Positions 1-7,698 of a DNA stretch of 12,627 nucleotides are shown piece by piece (position 1 is the first letter of the stretch; every line of letters starts with the position of its first letter). Location of the stretch: positions 1-12,627 of the forward strand of contig CANPVW010000027.1 in assembly GCA_947581745.1 (NCBI GenBank). The letters are read 5' to 3'. The notes beneath the pieces were generated by a model. The model was not told the DNA's origin and ran no database searches. It was given only the letters and a program-made list of their open reading frames with translations. This DNA is from Candidatus Benthicola azotiphorus (lineage in GTDB: Bacteria > Gemmatimonadota > Gemmatimonadetes > Palauibacterales > Palauibacteraceae). A program made the translations under genes and the position numbers.

Positions 1-306
1 GTGGTTCAACATCGCGAAATCGACGCTCTCCGAGGCGAACGGCATACGGAGAACGTCACCCCGGACCATTCGCTCACGTTCGACAATGAACGTGCCGTCT
101 ATTTCCAGTCCATATATATGATTACCAGTCTCTATCTCAAGTGCTTTGCGAATAATGCCGGTGCCCGACCCGAGGTCGACGGCGCGAGCGGACCCCGTAA
201 GATACGGACCGCAGATGTGAGAGATGACACGAGCCTTTCGAGCCCGGCTCGCCCGATACTCTTCCGTGCCCGTGAACTCCTCGTAGCGGTCAGTCCCGTC
301 GCCCAT
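1..306 (-). CDS. Class I SAM-dependent methyltransferase, N-terminal part (runs off the left edge)
   Basis: The first 102 codons of a gene whose 3' end lies outside the window. Translation from the ATG at 306 shows a Rossmann-fold methyltransferase: motif I VDLGSGTG at residues 43-50 (the SAM-binding glycine loop), an acidic motif II LEID at 67-70, GDVLRMPF at 83-90 with D84 placed to contact adenine, and SVDFAMLNH at 94-102 as the post-motif strand. This resembles the Methyltransf_11/25 families, which methylate small molecules, lipids or sugars; the substrate cannot be told from this part. The start overlaps the end of the upstream GT4 gene by 17 nt in another frame, so it is probably the next gene of the same operon, and a sugar or lipid acceptor is a reasonable guess. 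No clear Shine-Dalgarno is seen. Positions 1-180 are only about 53% GC by count, with codons such as ATA, TAT and AAA, clearly less GC-rich than the genes before it. Confidence 0.85.
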   Translation of the reverse strand, partial: MGDGTDRYEEFTGTEEYRASRARKARVISHICGPYLTGSARAVDLGSGTGIIRKALEIETGNHIYGLEIDGTFIVERERMVRGDVLRMPFASESVDFAMLNH

Positions 307-1510
307 GTCGCGCCCGCACGGCCGATTCGTAGACCGCGTTCGTCTGTTCGAGAATGTGCTCCCAGGCGAAGCGCGTGGAAGCCTCCTGCTTCCCACGGGC
401 CGCCACGCGCCGGGCGGCTTCCGGATCCGAAGCGACTTCCAGAATGAGGCGGGACAGCACTTCCGAGTCACCCGGATCCGCCAACCACCCCGTCTCGCCA
501 TCGACCACGATGTCCGGAATTCCGCCCGCCCGTGATGCGATCACAGGCCGCTCATACGCCATCGCTTCGAGCAGTACGACCCCCAGACCCTCGGTGTCGC
601 CGCGGGAATCGCGTACCGCCGGCAGCACGAATATGTCCGCGTCCGCGTACTCACGAGCCAGCCGCTCTGGGCTCACGAAGCCCAGCATGTGGACGTGATC
701 CGCAACGCCCTCCATGGCAGCTGTCTGCCTCACACTTCCTTCACGGTTCCCCGCGCCGACAATCACGAGCTCCGCCTCCCTGTGGTGTCTCAGCCTCGCG
801 AGGGCCCTCACGAGCACTTCGACCCCTTTCCGCTCCACCAGGCGACCCACGAACAGCAGCCGAAGGGGCTGTTGCGGATCATCCAGGGCTGGCTTCACCT
901 GCCCGGAAGCTACCTCCGGCAACGCGGAGGAATAGGGGATCACGGAGACCGGGCGATCCACACGGTCGTTCACCGCGTGCGCGGTCGAGTTCGAAATCGC
1001 CGTGACCGCGTCACCAGTGCGGATCGTCCAGTCGAGGAAGGGGCCCAGCCACGGCATGCGTCGGCTCACCCAGTTCACTTCCACGCTGTAGAAGCTGCAT
1101 ATCACGGCGGTCCGCCCTCCCGACGCCCGTCGCATGGCGGCGCCGAACAAGGCGTGCGGCATCGGCCAGTGAACGTGGACCAGATCGGGCCCATCGCGTC
1201 CGAGGCGCGTTGCTTCTCGACAACCCGCCGCCAGATAGGGCGGAACCAGCATCGCTGCCGCCGGGTGGTCTCGAATCCTGTCGGGGACGGCCTGTTCGTG
1301 CGTCAGGGTCTCGAGAAAAGCCGGCGCGTAACGGAACCTCCGTACAGGAAGGCCCGAGCCCTCCGACCGAGGTCCACCCCGGTAGGCCGGAGCGAGAACC
1401 GAGGCATCGATGCCCTGATCGCGCTGGCGGCGGATCAGTTGGACCAGCCAGGGGGTGATCGGATCGTCGTCTTGCCTCGGGAAGGCCGTGACGACGTGGA
1501 CGACCCTCAT
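290..1510 (-). CDS. GT4-family (GT-B fold) glycosyltransferase
   Basis: A 406-residue cytoplasmic glycosyltransferase that would move a sugar from a nucleotide-sugar donor to a glycan or lipid acceptor. The N-terminal acceptor domain begins with the beta strand MRVVHVVTAF and has the conserved VHVHWPMPHA segment at 111-120. The C-terminal Glycos_transf_1 domain opens with LLFVGRLVERKGVE at about 218-231. The donor-site E-x7-E motif of retaining GT4 enzymes is at E307 and E315, followed by RPVIASRAGGIPDIV. Length is normal for GT4. The open frame extends upstream, but the ATG at 1510 fits the family N-terminus and its ATGA overlaps the TGA of the membrane glycosyltransferase, so translational coupling is likely; there is no separate Shine-Dalgarno. 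Donor and acceptor are unknown. From the neighbours I infer a role in a surface polysaccharide or LPS decoration. Confidence 0.93.
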   Translation of the reverse strand: MRVVHVVTAFPRQDDDPITPWLVQLIRRQRDQGIDASVLAPAYRGGPRSEGSGLPVRRFRYAPAFLETLTHEQAVPDRIRDHPAAAMLVPPYLAAGCREATRLGRDGPDLVHVHWPMPHALFGAAMRRASGGRTAVICSFYSVEVNWVSRRMPWLGPFLDWTIRTGDAVTAISNSTAHAVNDRVDRPVSVIPYSSALPEVASGQVKPALDDPQQPLRLLFVGRLVERKGVEVLVRALARLRHHREAELVIVGAGNREGSVRQTAAMEGVADHVHMLGFVSPERLAREYADADIFVLPAVRDSRGDTEGLGVVLLEAMAYERPVIASRAGGIPDIVVDGETGWLADPGDSEVLSRLILEVASDPEAARRVAARGKQEASTRFAWEHILEQTNAVYESAVRARHGRRD

Positions 1511-3072
1511 GGACCGCGTGGCAGCGAAGCGGTCCTCGGTGCGGAAAGAAGCCGCAGAAGGACCGTGCCGTCCTCGCCTCCGACAGAGTGCACCGGCTCG
1601 AACCGATCCAGGTTGGCCGCGACGGCCGGGATCAGATACATGGCCGTCGTGGCACTCAGGCGGTCCACCACGACGTAGTCGGCGCCCATGTCCTCCAGTC
1701 CGCGAAGGACCACGGCCGGGTCCCGGGAATAGGGATACAGGTCGCCCTGACGCCGTGAGAACAGGAAGAAGGTCGCGGGGCTGCGATTGGCGATGATGGA
1801 GCCTGCCGGCGTGTACTCCGCGGCCCAGCGGGCCATCGCGTAGAATTCTGCATACTGAGGACGGTCGCACGGCGTACCGGCCCTGTACGAGGCCTGACAG
1901 GCCACGCGGCCCGGCACGACGGAGGCGACGGAGACGAGGGACGAAGCGACGACGACTCCACCCACCAGCAGGACGAGCACCGGACCGACCCGCGCGCCCA
2001 CAGTTTCCAGCAGGGCACCGGCGCCCAGCGTTCCGAACACGAGCAGCAGGGGGAGGATCGGAAGCAGGAACCGGCGATCCGTCCACACCGTGGGCCAGAG
2101 AAGGATGAGGCCCAGGTAGATGGCGACGAGCAGGTGGGCGACCGTCAGGCTACGTACGGCCGACCTGAGCCAGCCGAAGAGCGCCAGCGCACTGAGAGCG
2201 ACGCCCGCCACGGCGGTGGCGGCCACGGTCCCCCGTCGGACGGTGGCGAACCCGAACGAACCGGGAAGCTCCGAGCTGACGTAACGCCACATGTTGCGGG
2301 CCGCCCGAACCGGAAACTCCGCCAGGCCCACATTGCCGGCCTCCGGCACGTAAGGGTTCTTCCGGACCAGCTCGTCCAGGTAGCCGGGCTGGGCCGGTTG
2401 CGCGAGGTGCTGATACATCGCCCAGCCGACGACGCAGACCAGAGCGACCGCCAGCGCGGTCGCCGCACGGCGTCGATCGTGTGAAAGGAGCGCCCACACG
2501 GTGAAAGTCACAAGCACGGCAAGACCCGCGGTCCGTGTGAAGAACGCCGCCCCCGCCACCCCGAGGGCCGCGGCCCCGATGCGCCGATCTCCGAGGGTCG
2601 TCGCCACCGCGGCAAGCAGCAGGAACGTGAAGGCCGCCTCGGACAGCACCCTGTGCGAGAAATCGAGCAGCACGGGAGAGATCGCGAACAGACCTGCCGC
2701 CACCAGCGCCGACTTCCGACCGACGAGGGTTCCGGCGATCCGGTACGTCAGCCATACCGAGCCAGCCGCGAACGCCAGCGATACCGCCTTGAAGAGCTGC
2801 AGGCCGCCGAACCACCCGGCCACCGCCAGGATGATCGGATAGCCTGGCGGGAACTTGGCGTGCAGCGGAGATCCCGGCAGCTGGATGTCGCGAAACCCCA
2901 TGCCGTGGCGGAGCGACTCGCCGAGCACCATGTAGTGCCCGGCATCCGCCCCTGGAAAGAGGGTCGGCTCGAACACCAGCAGTGCCAGAAGGACGTGCAC
3001 CGCAACGAGGATCGCCGGGGCCGTGCCGGTATGATTCGAATCGATCCGGGCGCCCTCGAGCTCCGAGGTCAC
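1507..3072 (-). CDS. GT39/PMT-like (ArnT-type) polytopic membrane glycosyltransferase
   Basis: A 521-residue integral membrane protein of the GT-C fold. About 11-12 hydrophobic segments can be seen, the first at roughly 19-38 and the last near 361-382. After the first segment the outside loop holds GADAGHYMVLGESL (from about 41); D43 sits where GT39/PMT_2 enzymes keep their catalytic acid, and GMGFRD follows as in the family. A soluble C-terminal domain (about 390-521) would face the periplasm; it has two cysteines, C392 and C402, that could pair. Known relatives (ArnT, PMT) use a polyprenyl-phosphate sugar as donor, and the gene just upstream encodes the enzyme type that makes such donors. 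Start: GTG at 3072, whose GTGA overlaps the stop of the upstream gene and has GGGAG 8 nt before it. The open frame continues upstream of this GTG, but only over the neighbour. Acceptor unknown: lipid A/core, a glycan or a protein are all possible. Confidence 0.88.
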   Translation of the reverse strand: MTSELEGARIDSNHTGTAPAILVAVHVLLALLVFEPTLFPGADAGHYMVLGESLRHGMGFRDIQLPGSPLHAKFPPGYPIILAVAGWFGGLQLFKAVSLAFAAGSVWLTYRIAGTLVGRKSALVAAGLFAISPVLLDFSHRVLSEAAFTFLLLAAVATTLGDRRIGAAALGVAGAAFFTRTAGLAVLVTFTVWALLSHDRRRAATALAVALVCVVGWAMYQHLAQPAQPGYLDELVRKNPYVPEAGNVGLAEFPVRAARNMWRYVSSELPGSFGFATVRRGTVAATAVAGVALSALALFGWLRSAVRSLTVAHLLVAIYLGLILLWPTVWTDRRFLLPILPLLLVFGTLGAGALLETVGARVGPVLVLLVGGVVVASSLVSVASVVPGRVACQASYRAGTPCDRPQYAEFYAMARWAAEYTPAGSIIANRSPATFFLFSRRQGDLYPYSRDPAVVLRGLEDMGADYVVVDRLSATTAMYLIPAVAANLDRFEPVHSVGGEDGTVLLRLLSAPRTASLPRGP

Positions 3073-4034
3073 CTTCGAAGCTCCCGGCGGAGATCCTCGA
3101 CCTCGGCCCGGAGCCCGGCTATCAGTTCGGCCAACAGGCCGGCCGTGAAGAGCAGTCCACCCAGCAGGACGAGGAATACGACCAGGGTGAGGAGCGGTCG
3201 GAAGCCGGCGCCCAGGGCGTACCTCAGGAACAGGGCGACGAGCCCGACGATGACCCCGAGCCCCGCCAGACCGAGACCCGTGATTCCAAAGAAGAGCATC
3301 GGCTTCCGGCTGAACACGAGCTGGAACCACACGGACACCAGGTCGAGCAGGCCGACGACCACCCTTCCCTGCCCGCTGTATTTCGAAACGCCGTGTCGGC
3401 GGGGGAGGAGCTCGATGTCGATTTCGCCAACCCGGAAGCCCCGGTCGTGCGCCAGAACGATCAGATAGCGATGCCAGTCCTCCCGCAGGTGAATCTCGTC
3501 CAGGACTTCCCGCCGGAAGGCCTTCATCGAGTTCAGGTCCCGCACCGGGACCTGGAAGATGGCTCGCGACAATCCGTTATAGATGCGCGACACGCGGTGC
3601 TTGGAGTAGTCACCGATCTTCCGCCCCGCCACGACGTCATACCCGTGATCCAGGGCGTCCACGAAGCGCGGGATCTGGTCCGTCGAATGCTGCAGGTCAG
3701 CGTCGAACAGCACCAGGATCGGTGCGCGGCTCACCCGCGCGGCCGTCATCATGGCCGCCGTCTTTCCCTTGTTGATCCTGTGGTGCAGCAATACAGTCCG
3801 GTCTGCGATTCCGGCCGCCTGTGCGGCTTCTCGCGCGGCTTCCAGCGTCCCGTCCGTGGAACCATCATCCACCAGGATGATCTCGCCATCCAGGCCGGAC
3901 CTCTGGAACGTCCCGGCAAGTTCCCGGAACAGGTCGGGCATGTTCTCGACCTCGTTGAAGGCGGGGATGAGGACGGAGAAGAATCGGGAGGCCGGCGGAG
4001 GGGAGTCGCCGGGAGACGGCCCGGACCCGGTCAT
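3069..4034 (-). CDS. GT2-family polyprenyl-phosphate glycosyltransferase (DPM1/ArnC/GtrB-like)
   Basis: A 321-residue protein with a cytoplasmic GT-A domain followed by two membrane helices. VLIPAFNE at 21-28 and ILVDDGSTDGT at 53-63 form the nucleotide-sugar pocket, FDADLQHS at 110-117 carries the metal-binding DxD (D111, D113), and NSMKAFRR at 168-175 fits the acceptor region. RRHGVSKYS at 212-220 matches the conserved segment before the membrane part. Hydrophobic stretches at about 246-270 and 278-305 are the predicted helices, and the last 15 residues are highly charged. Enzymes of this layout load a sugar onto undecaprenyl phosphate for later use outside the membrane. The ATG at 4034 forms an ATGA overlap with the rpoN stop, and its own stop overlaps the start of the GT39-like gene, so donor maker and transferase would be made together. 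The sugar cannot be named. Confidence 0.92.
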   Translation of the reverse strand: MTGSGPSPGDSPPPASRFFSVLIPAFNEVENMPDLFRELAGTFQRSGLDGEIILVDDGSTDGTLEAAREAAQAAGIADRTVLLHHRINKGKTAAMMTAARVSRAPILVLFDADLQHSTDQIPRFVDALDHGYDVVAGRKIGDYSKHRVSRIYNGLSRAIFQVPVRDLNSMKAFRREVLDEIHLREDWHRYLIVLAHDRGFRVGEIDIELLPRRHGVSKYSGQGRVVVGLLDLVSVWFQLVFSRKPMLFFGITGLGLAGLGVIVGLVALFLRYALGAGFRPLLTLVVFLVLLGGLLFTAGLLAELIAGLRAEVEDLRRELRR

Positions 4035-5470
4035 ACTCGTTTTCGCATCCTGGCCGACAGAATGCCGAGCTGGTCCCTGTACTTCGCGACCGTCCGGCGC
4101 GCGATCTGCACGCCCTCCTTCTTCAGGACGTCCACGATGGCCTGGTCTGTCAGGGGCTTCTTCGGGTCTTCGTCGGCAACCAGTTTCTGGATCCGGGCGC
4201 GAATGCCGCGGGCCGACACGTCCTCGCCGTAGTCCGTCGAGAGGCCGGAGGAAAAGAAGAACTTGAGCGGCAGCACGCCGCGAGGCGTCTGCACGTACTT
4301 GTCGTTCGTGACTCGCGAGACCGTGGACTCGTGCATGTCGATGTGCTCGGCCACCTCCCGGAGCGTCAGGGGCCTGAGGTGCTCGACACCCTTCTCGAAG
4401 AAGTCCCGCTGACGGTCGACGATGAAGTTCATGACCTTCAGCATCGTCTGTCGTCGCTGCTCGATCGCCTGGATCATCCACTGGGCGCTGTTCAGCTTCT
4501 TCGAGATGAAGGCCTTGTTCTCGCCCTGGTACTGATTCCGGTCCTGCGCCACTTCCCGGTACGATCGAGACAGCTTCAGGCGCGGGAGGGACGAATCGTT
4601 GTGGAACACGAAGTACTCGTCATCGACCTTCTCCACCGCGAGATCCGGGATGACGTAGTTCTCGCTCATGTCAGCGTACTTCAGCCCCGGCTTCGGATCC
4701 AGCTTCGCGATCGAGTCCGCAGCGCTCTGCACGTCCAGCGGGGAGATCCCGTGCTCCTTCGACAGCTCGCTCCACCGGTGATTCACCAGCTGATCGAAAT
4801 GATCGTGTATGATGCGGTAGGCCAGAGTATCGTCCTCGCCCCGCTCCCTGAGCTGAATCAACAGGGTCTCTCGAAGGTCTCGGGCGCCGACTCCCGGCGG
4901 GTAAAAGCCCTGGATCACCCCCAGGACGGATTCGGCTTCCTCCAGCGTGAACGGCTCCATCTCCTCCCATAGCTCCGGCTCGGTCTCGGCGAGCCAGTCG
5001 TTCAGGGTCTCGACGACCACCTCCAGACCGCAGGCCAGGAACCCTTCCCGGTCGATGTTGCCGATGATCTCCTCGCCCAGCGCCAGCTCGCGATCGGCCA
5101 GGGTGAGGAGGTTCAGCTGCTCCCTCAGGTGCTCCCACAAGTCCGGCGGGGCCGCCGGCGTGGGCATGTAGTGTTCCTTGTCATCGAACTGACTGCGCCG
5201 CCCGCCCGCGTCGAAGCCGTTGAGGAGGATCTCCTCCCAATCGACCTCGTCCTCGTCCTCCTCCTCGTCGGCCTTTTCCTCCGGAATCTCCTCCTCGGCC
5301 ATTTCCGTGAACTCCAGGAACGGATTGACCAGCACCTCCTGCTTGAGGTGGGCCTGCAGATCCAGAAGGGGCATGTAGAGCAGGTCCATCGCCTGATACA
5401 GGCGAGGGTTGATCTTCAGCTCCTGACGCATGCCGAGGCTCTGTGAGAGCCCTCGCCTGAAGTTGGCCAT
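4031..5470 (-). CDS. rpoN: RNA polymerase sigma-54 factor RpoN
   Basis: A 479-residue sigma-54, a normal length for the family. Region I (1-50) has the leucine/glutamine-rich helix that contacts enhancer-binding ATPases (LSQSLGMRQELKINPRL, then LVNPFLE). Region II is a very acidic linker (about 57-80, nearly all E/D). The core-binding region follows (about 110-300), then a helix-turn-helix near 368-388 (LREVAEHIDMHESTVSRV), and the RpoN box ARRTVAKYRD at 457-466, which reads the -24 element; the usual last residue is E, here D. Sigma-54 directs -24/-12 promoters and needs an AAA+ activator; none is encoded here. The ATG at 5470 matches the family start, but no good Shine-Dalgarno precedes it. 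It sits 132 bp after lptB, the same relative order as in Proteobacteria, but the hpf and ptsN genes usual there are replaced by glycosyltransferases. Confidence 0.98.
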   Translation of the reverse strand: MANFRRGLSQSLGMRQELKINPRLYQAMDLLYMPLLDLQAHLKQEVLVNPFLEFTEMAEEEIPEEKADEEEDEDEVDWEEILLNGFDAGGRRSQFDDKEHYMPTPAAPPDLWEHLREQLNLLTLADRELALGEEIIGNIDREGFLACGLEVVVETLNDWLAETEPELWEEMEPFTLEEAESVLGVIQGFYPPGVGARDLRETLLIQLRERGEDDTLAYRIIHDHFDQLVNHRWSELSKEHGISPLDVQSAADSIAKLDPKPGLKYADMSENYVIPDLAVEKVDDEYFVFHNDSSLPRLKLSRSYREVAQDRNQYQGENKAFISKKLNSAQWMIQAIEQRRQTMLKVMNFIVDRQRDFFEKGVEHLRPLTLREVAEHIDMHESTVSRVTNDKYVQTPRGVLPLKFFFSSGLSTDYGEDVSARGIRARIQKLVADEDPKKPLTDQAIVDVLKKEGVQIARRTVAKYRDQLGILSARMRKRV

Positions 5471-5529
5471 ATGCTAGGCGGTCACTCGCTCCAGTTCGTT
5501 TCACCGGCCCGCAGGCCGTACTCGTATGT

Positions 5530-5557
5530 AAGATAGCGCACGGGGATCGCACGGCAC
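5530..5557 (-). promoter_or_regulatory. Weak sigma70-like promoter candidate for rpoN
   Basis: The 132-bp spacer before rpoN contains TATCTT on the minus strand (5535-5530), four of six matches to the -10 consensus. The best -35 partner is GTGCCG at 5557-5552 with a 16-nt spacer, only three matches. A start near 5523 would give a leader of about 50 nt. This is a possible internal promoter allowing rpoN and the genes after it to be expressed apart from the Lpt genes. Confidence 0.25.
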
Positions 5558-5567
5558 ACCCCTTGCA
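5552..5567 (+). promoter_or_regulatory. Sigma-54 -24/-12-like element, antisense to lptB
   Basis: The plus strand reads CGGCACACCCCTTGCA. It keeps GGCAC, TTGCA and exactly 10 nt between GG (5553-5554) and GC (5565-5566), the defining spacing of sigma-54 promoters; the first base of the consensus is C rather than T. Transcription from it would start near 5578 and run rightward, antisense to the 3' end of lptB. It also overlaps the possible -35 of rpoN on the other strand. It may be chance. Confidence 0.3.
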
Positions 5568-5602
5568 GGAGGCGCGACCGCCAGGTGAGAGCGCTGGCGC
5601 CG

Positions 5603-6334
5603 TCAGAGCTCGAAGTCGAGTCCCAGGTACATCTTGCGGGCTTCGGGGTCTTCGACCAGAGTCTGAGCCGGTCCTTCGATGTGAATCCGTCCGTTGAACA
5701 TCAGATAGGCCCGGTCGGTGATCGAGAGCGTCTCTCGCACGTTGTGGTCCGTGATCAGGACGCCCAGACCGCGCTCCCTGAGCTCCGCGACGATCCGTTG
5801 GATGTCGTCCACCGCGATCGGGTCCACACCCGCGAACGGCTCATCGAGCAACATGAACTTGGGCTGCGTGACCAGGGCGCGGGTGATCTCGAGGCGCCTT
5901 CGTTCCCCGCCGGACAGGGAATCTGCCTTGTTCTTCCTCAGGTGACCGATCGAGAGCTCCCCGAGCAGCTGATCGAGGCGCGCCTGCCTCTCGGCTCGGG
6001 TGAGATCCAGGGTCTGCAGGATCGCCATCACGTTCTGCTCGACCGTGAGACGCCGGAAGATGGAAGGCTCCTGGGAAAGGTATCCGATGCCGGCCCTGGC
6101 GCGCCTGTACATCGGGACGCGGGTGAGCTCCTGGTCGTCCAGGAAGACCTTTCCCGAATTGGCCGAAAGGAGGCCGACGATCATGTAGAACGTGGTGGTC
6201 TTCCCCGCCCCGTTCGGCCCGAGGAGTCCGACGATCTCGCCCTGCTTCACCTCCAGATCGACGACGTCGACCACCCGCCGCTTCCCGAACGTCTTTACGA
6301 GTCCTTCGGCCCGCAGAACGCTCGATCCGCTCAC
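5603..6334 (-). CDS. lptB: LPS export ABC transporter ATP-binding protein LptB
   Basis: A 243-residue ABC ATPase with all catalytic motifs: Walker A GPNGAGKTT at 39-47, Q-loop glutamine Q88 in YLSQEPSIF, signature LSGGERRR at 140-147, Walker B FMLLDEP at 160-166 (D164, E165), the D-loop AGVDP, and switch histidine H197 in ITDHNV. YLSQEPSIFRRLTVEQN is the typical LptB stretch that separates it from amino-acid importer ATPases. It powers extraction of LPS from the inner membrane by LptFG (not in the window) and acts with LptC and LptA, encoded just upstream. The start is GTG at 6334 in a GTGA overlap with the lptA stop, preceded by a strong GAAGGAGG Shine-Dalgarno six nt away, the best ribosome site in the operon. 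That may raise its level above the overlapping genes. Confidence 0.97.
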   Translation of the reverse strand: MSGSSVLRAEGLVKTFGKRRVVDVVDLEVKQGEIVGLLGPNGAGKTTTFYMIVGLLSANSGKVFLDDQELTRVPMYRRARAGIGYLSQEPSIFRRLTVEQNVMAILQTLDLTRAERQARLDQLLGELSIGHLRKNKADSLSGGERRRLEITRALVTQPKFMLLDEPFAGVDPIAVDDIQRIVAELRERGLGVLITDHNVRETLSITDRAYLMFNGRIHIEGPAQTLVEDPEARKMYLGLDFEL

Positions 6335-7698
6335 CGTCCCCCTCCTTCCGCCTGCGGCTCGAGATAGATGCCGATGGCATCACGCGCGATCACCTCCGAT
6401 GGCTCGCCGTCCGTGAAACGCACCTCGATCCGGTTCCCGAGCATGTAGTTTCTGGACGGGGCGGCGGACCGGGTCGAATCGCGCACGGAGGCGTAGAAGG
6501 ACCTGGCACTTCCGAGCGCCGTGAGCCGCTCGGGAGTCGGCTCGACTTCCGCCCCGGGGATCAGAGAGTCCGGGACCGCGGGCAAGAAGTAGGCCCGGAT
6601 CGTGTCCCCCGTCAGCCAGTTCGAACCCGGCTCCAGGTCCTTGGCGGCCTCCACCAGCTGAGTCCCCGGCACGAACGGATCGGTCTCGACCGAAGCGGCA
6701 GTGCCGACCGACGCGATCGAATCGATCTGCCCTGCGGTCAACGAAAACTCGATCGAGTCTCCAGCCAACTGGAATCGGCCCGAAGCCGCGATCGAACGAC
6801 CCTCGCCGAACGCCCACAGGCTTTCCACCTCCCCCGCACTGATCTCGGCGACGACCACTTCGGACTGCAGCTCGAAGTCCTGTCCACTCGCCGTGGCGCC
6901 CCCGAAGGAGCGCACTTCGCGGAGCTCGTCGCCCGAGAAGCGGGCGAGGACGCTGTCTCCCGTGAGCGTGTAGCCCTCCCCTCGTACGACCGGACGTCCG
7001 TACAGCACCCCCAAGCCTCCGGAATCGAAACGGGCGCTGTCGGCCGTGGCGTCCAGGTCCGACCGCCGAATCTCGACCTCCCCTCGCGCGAATGCGTGCT
7101 CCTCTCCTTCGAACTCGGCTTCATCCGAGTCGACCAGGAACGGCTCGCTGCCGGCACCGCCGGTCGGCAGCGTCATGTGAGGCCGTCCGGTGGCGAGTGT
7201 CCGACTTCCCTGAAACGGCGTCCGCAGAAACTCGATGCGCGGTCCCTCCAGCGTCGCACCCGACTGCAGGCGTTCCAGCCGGACATTGCCTTCGGCGACG
7301 ACGCGATCGGAGACGCCGTAGTAAGTGACGCGGTCGGCATCCAGCACTCGCGTGGTATCGCGATAACGCACGGAGCCGATCATGCGCGCCTCTGCCACGT
7401 GTTCCAGGTGGATCGCGCTGTCGCCGGTCATCGTCGCGTCACCGCAGCGACCCACTACGAGACCGCCGCCCAGATGCATCTCGTAGAGTCCCTCCGAGCC
7501 GGGAATCGCCAGCATGTTGCTCCGCGGCTGGTCCGTCGACCCGGCCTGGGGCACGACCCGGACCCTCAGCTGGCAGGATGGCGGCGCCTGCGCGCCGGCC
7601 AGCGCCGGAAGCGCCAGAATTGCCAGGATGGCTCGAGCGATCGGCCAGGCCCGAACTGGCCGTGGCGCGCCGACGCGGCCAATGCCCGGGACGTTCAT
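6331..7698 (-). CDS. lptA: LptA/OstA-family periplasmic LPS transport protein, extended form
   Basis: A 455-residue secreted protein. A signal peptide is clear: arginines at 14 and 22, a hydrophobic core AILAILALPALAG, and an AQA cleavage site ending at residue 38. The mature part has the repeated OstA pattern of short beta strands: ADRVTYYGVSDRVVAEGNVRL (121-141) followed by further copies near 191-210, 218-240, 246-270, 312-335 and 422-445. Such strands build the beta-jelly-roll bridge that carries LPS across the periplasm. E. coli LptA is about 185 residues, so this one is roughly twice that; it could be a longer bridge, or an OstA-like protein of the type seen outside Proteobacteria. C42 and C85 are the only cysteines and could pair. 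The ATG at 7698 overlaps the lptC stop (ATGA), with no Shine-Dalgarno, so coupling to lptC is likely. The place between lptC and lptB supports the name. Confidence 0.85.
   Translation of the reverse strand: MNVPGIGRVGAPRPVRAWPIARAILAILALPALAGAQAPPSCQLRVRVVPQAGSTDQPRSNMLAIPGSEGLYEMHLGGGLVVGRCGDATMTGDSAIHLEHVAEARMIGSVRYRDTTRVLDADRVTYYGVSDRVVAEGNVRLERLQSGATLEGPRIEFLRTPFQGSRTLATGRPHMTLPTGGAGSEPFLVDSDEAEFEGEEHAFARGEVEIRRSDLDATADSARFDSGGLGVLYGRPVVRGEGYTLTGDSVLARFSGDELREVRSFGGATASGQDFELQSEVVVAEISAGEVESLWAFGEGRSIAASGRFQLAGDSIEFSLTAGQIDSIASVGTAASVETDPFVPGTQLVEAAKDLEPGSNWLTGDTIRAYFLPAVPDSLIPGAEVEPTPERLTALGSARSFYASVRDSTRSAAPSRNYMLGNRIEVRFTDGEPSEVIARDAIGIYLEPQAEGGGR

Noticed and set aside
1507..3330. The membrane glycosyltransferase starting at 3330
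   Set aside because: The extra N-terminal 86 residues lie wholly over the GT2 gene; the GTG at 3072 has a ribosome site and the 4-nt overlap typical of this operon.
2982..4232. A 416-codon open frame on the plus strand across the GT2 gene and its neighbours
   Set aside because: No recognisable domain, rich in D, Q, R and P, and it overlaps genes with good motifs on the other strand.
5563..5587. A minus-strand TGG...TGC pair that looks like a sigma-54 promoter facing rpoN
   Set aside because: GG and GC are 14 nt apart, not the required 10, so it cannot be a normal -24/-12 element.
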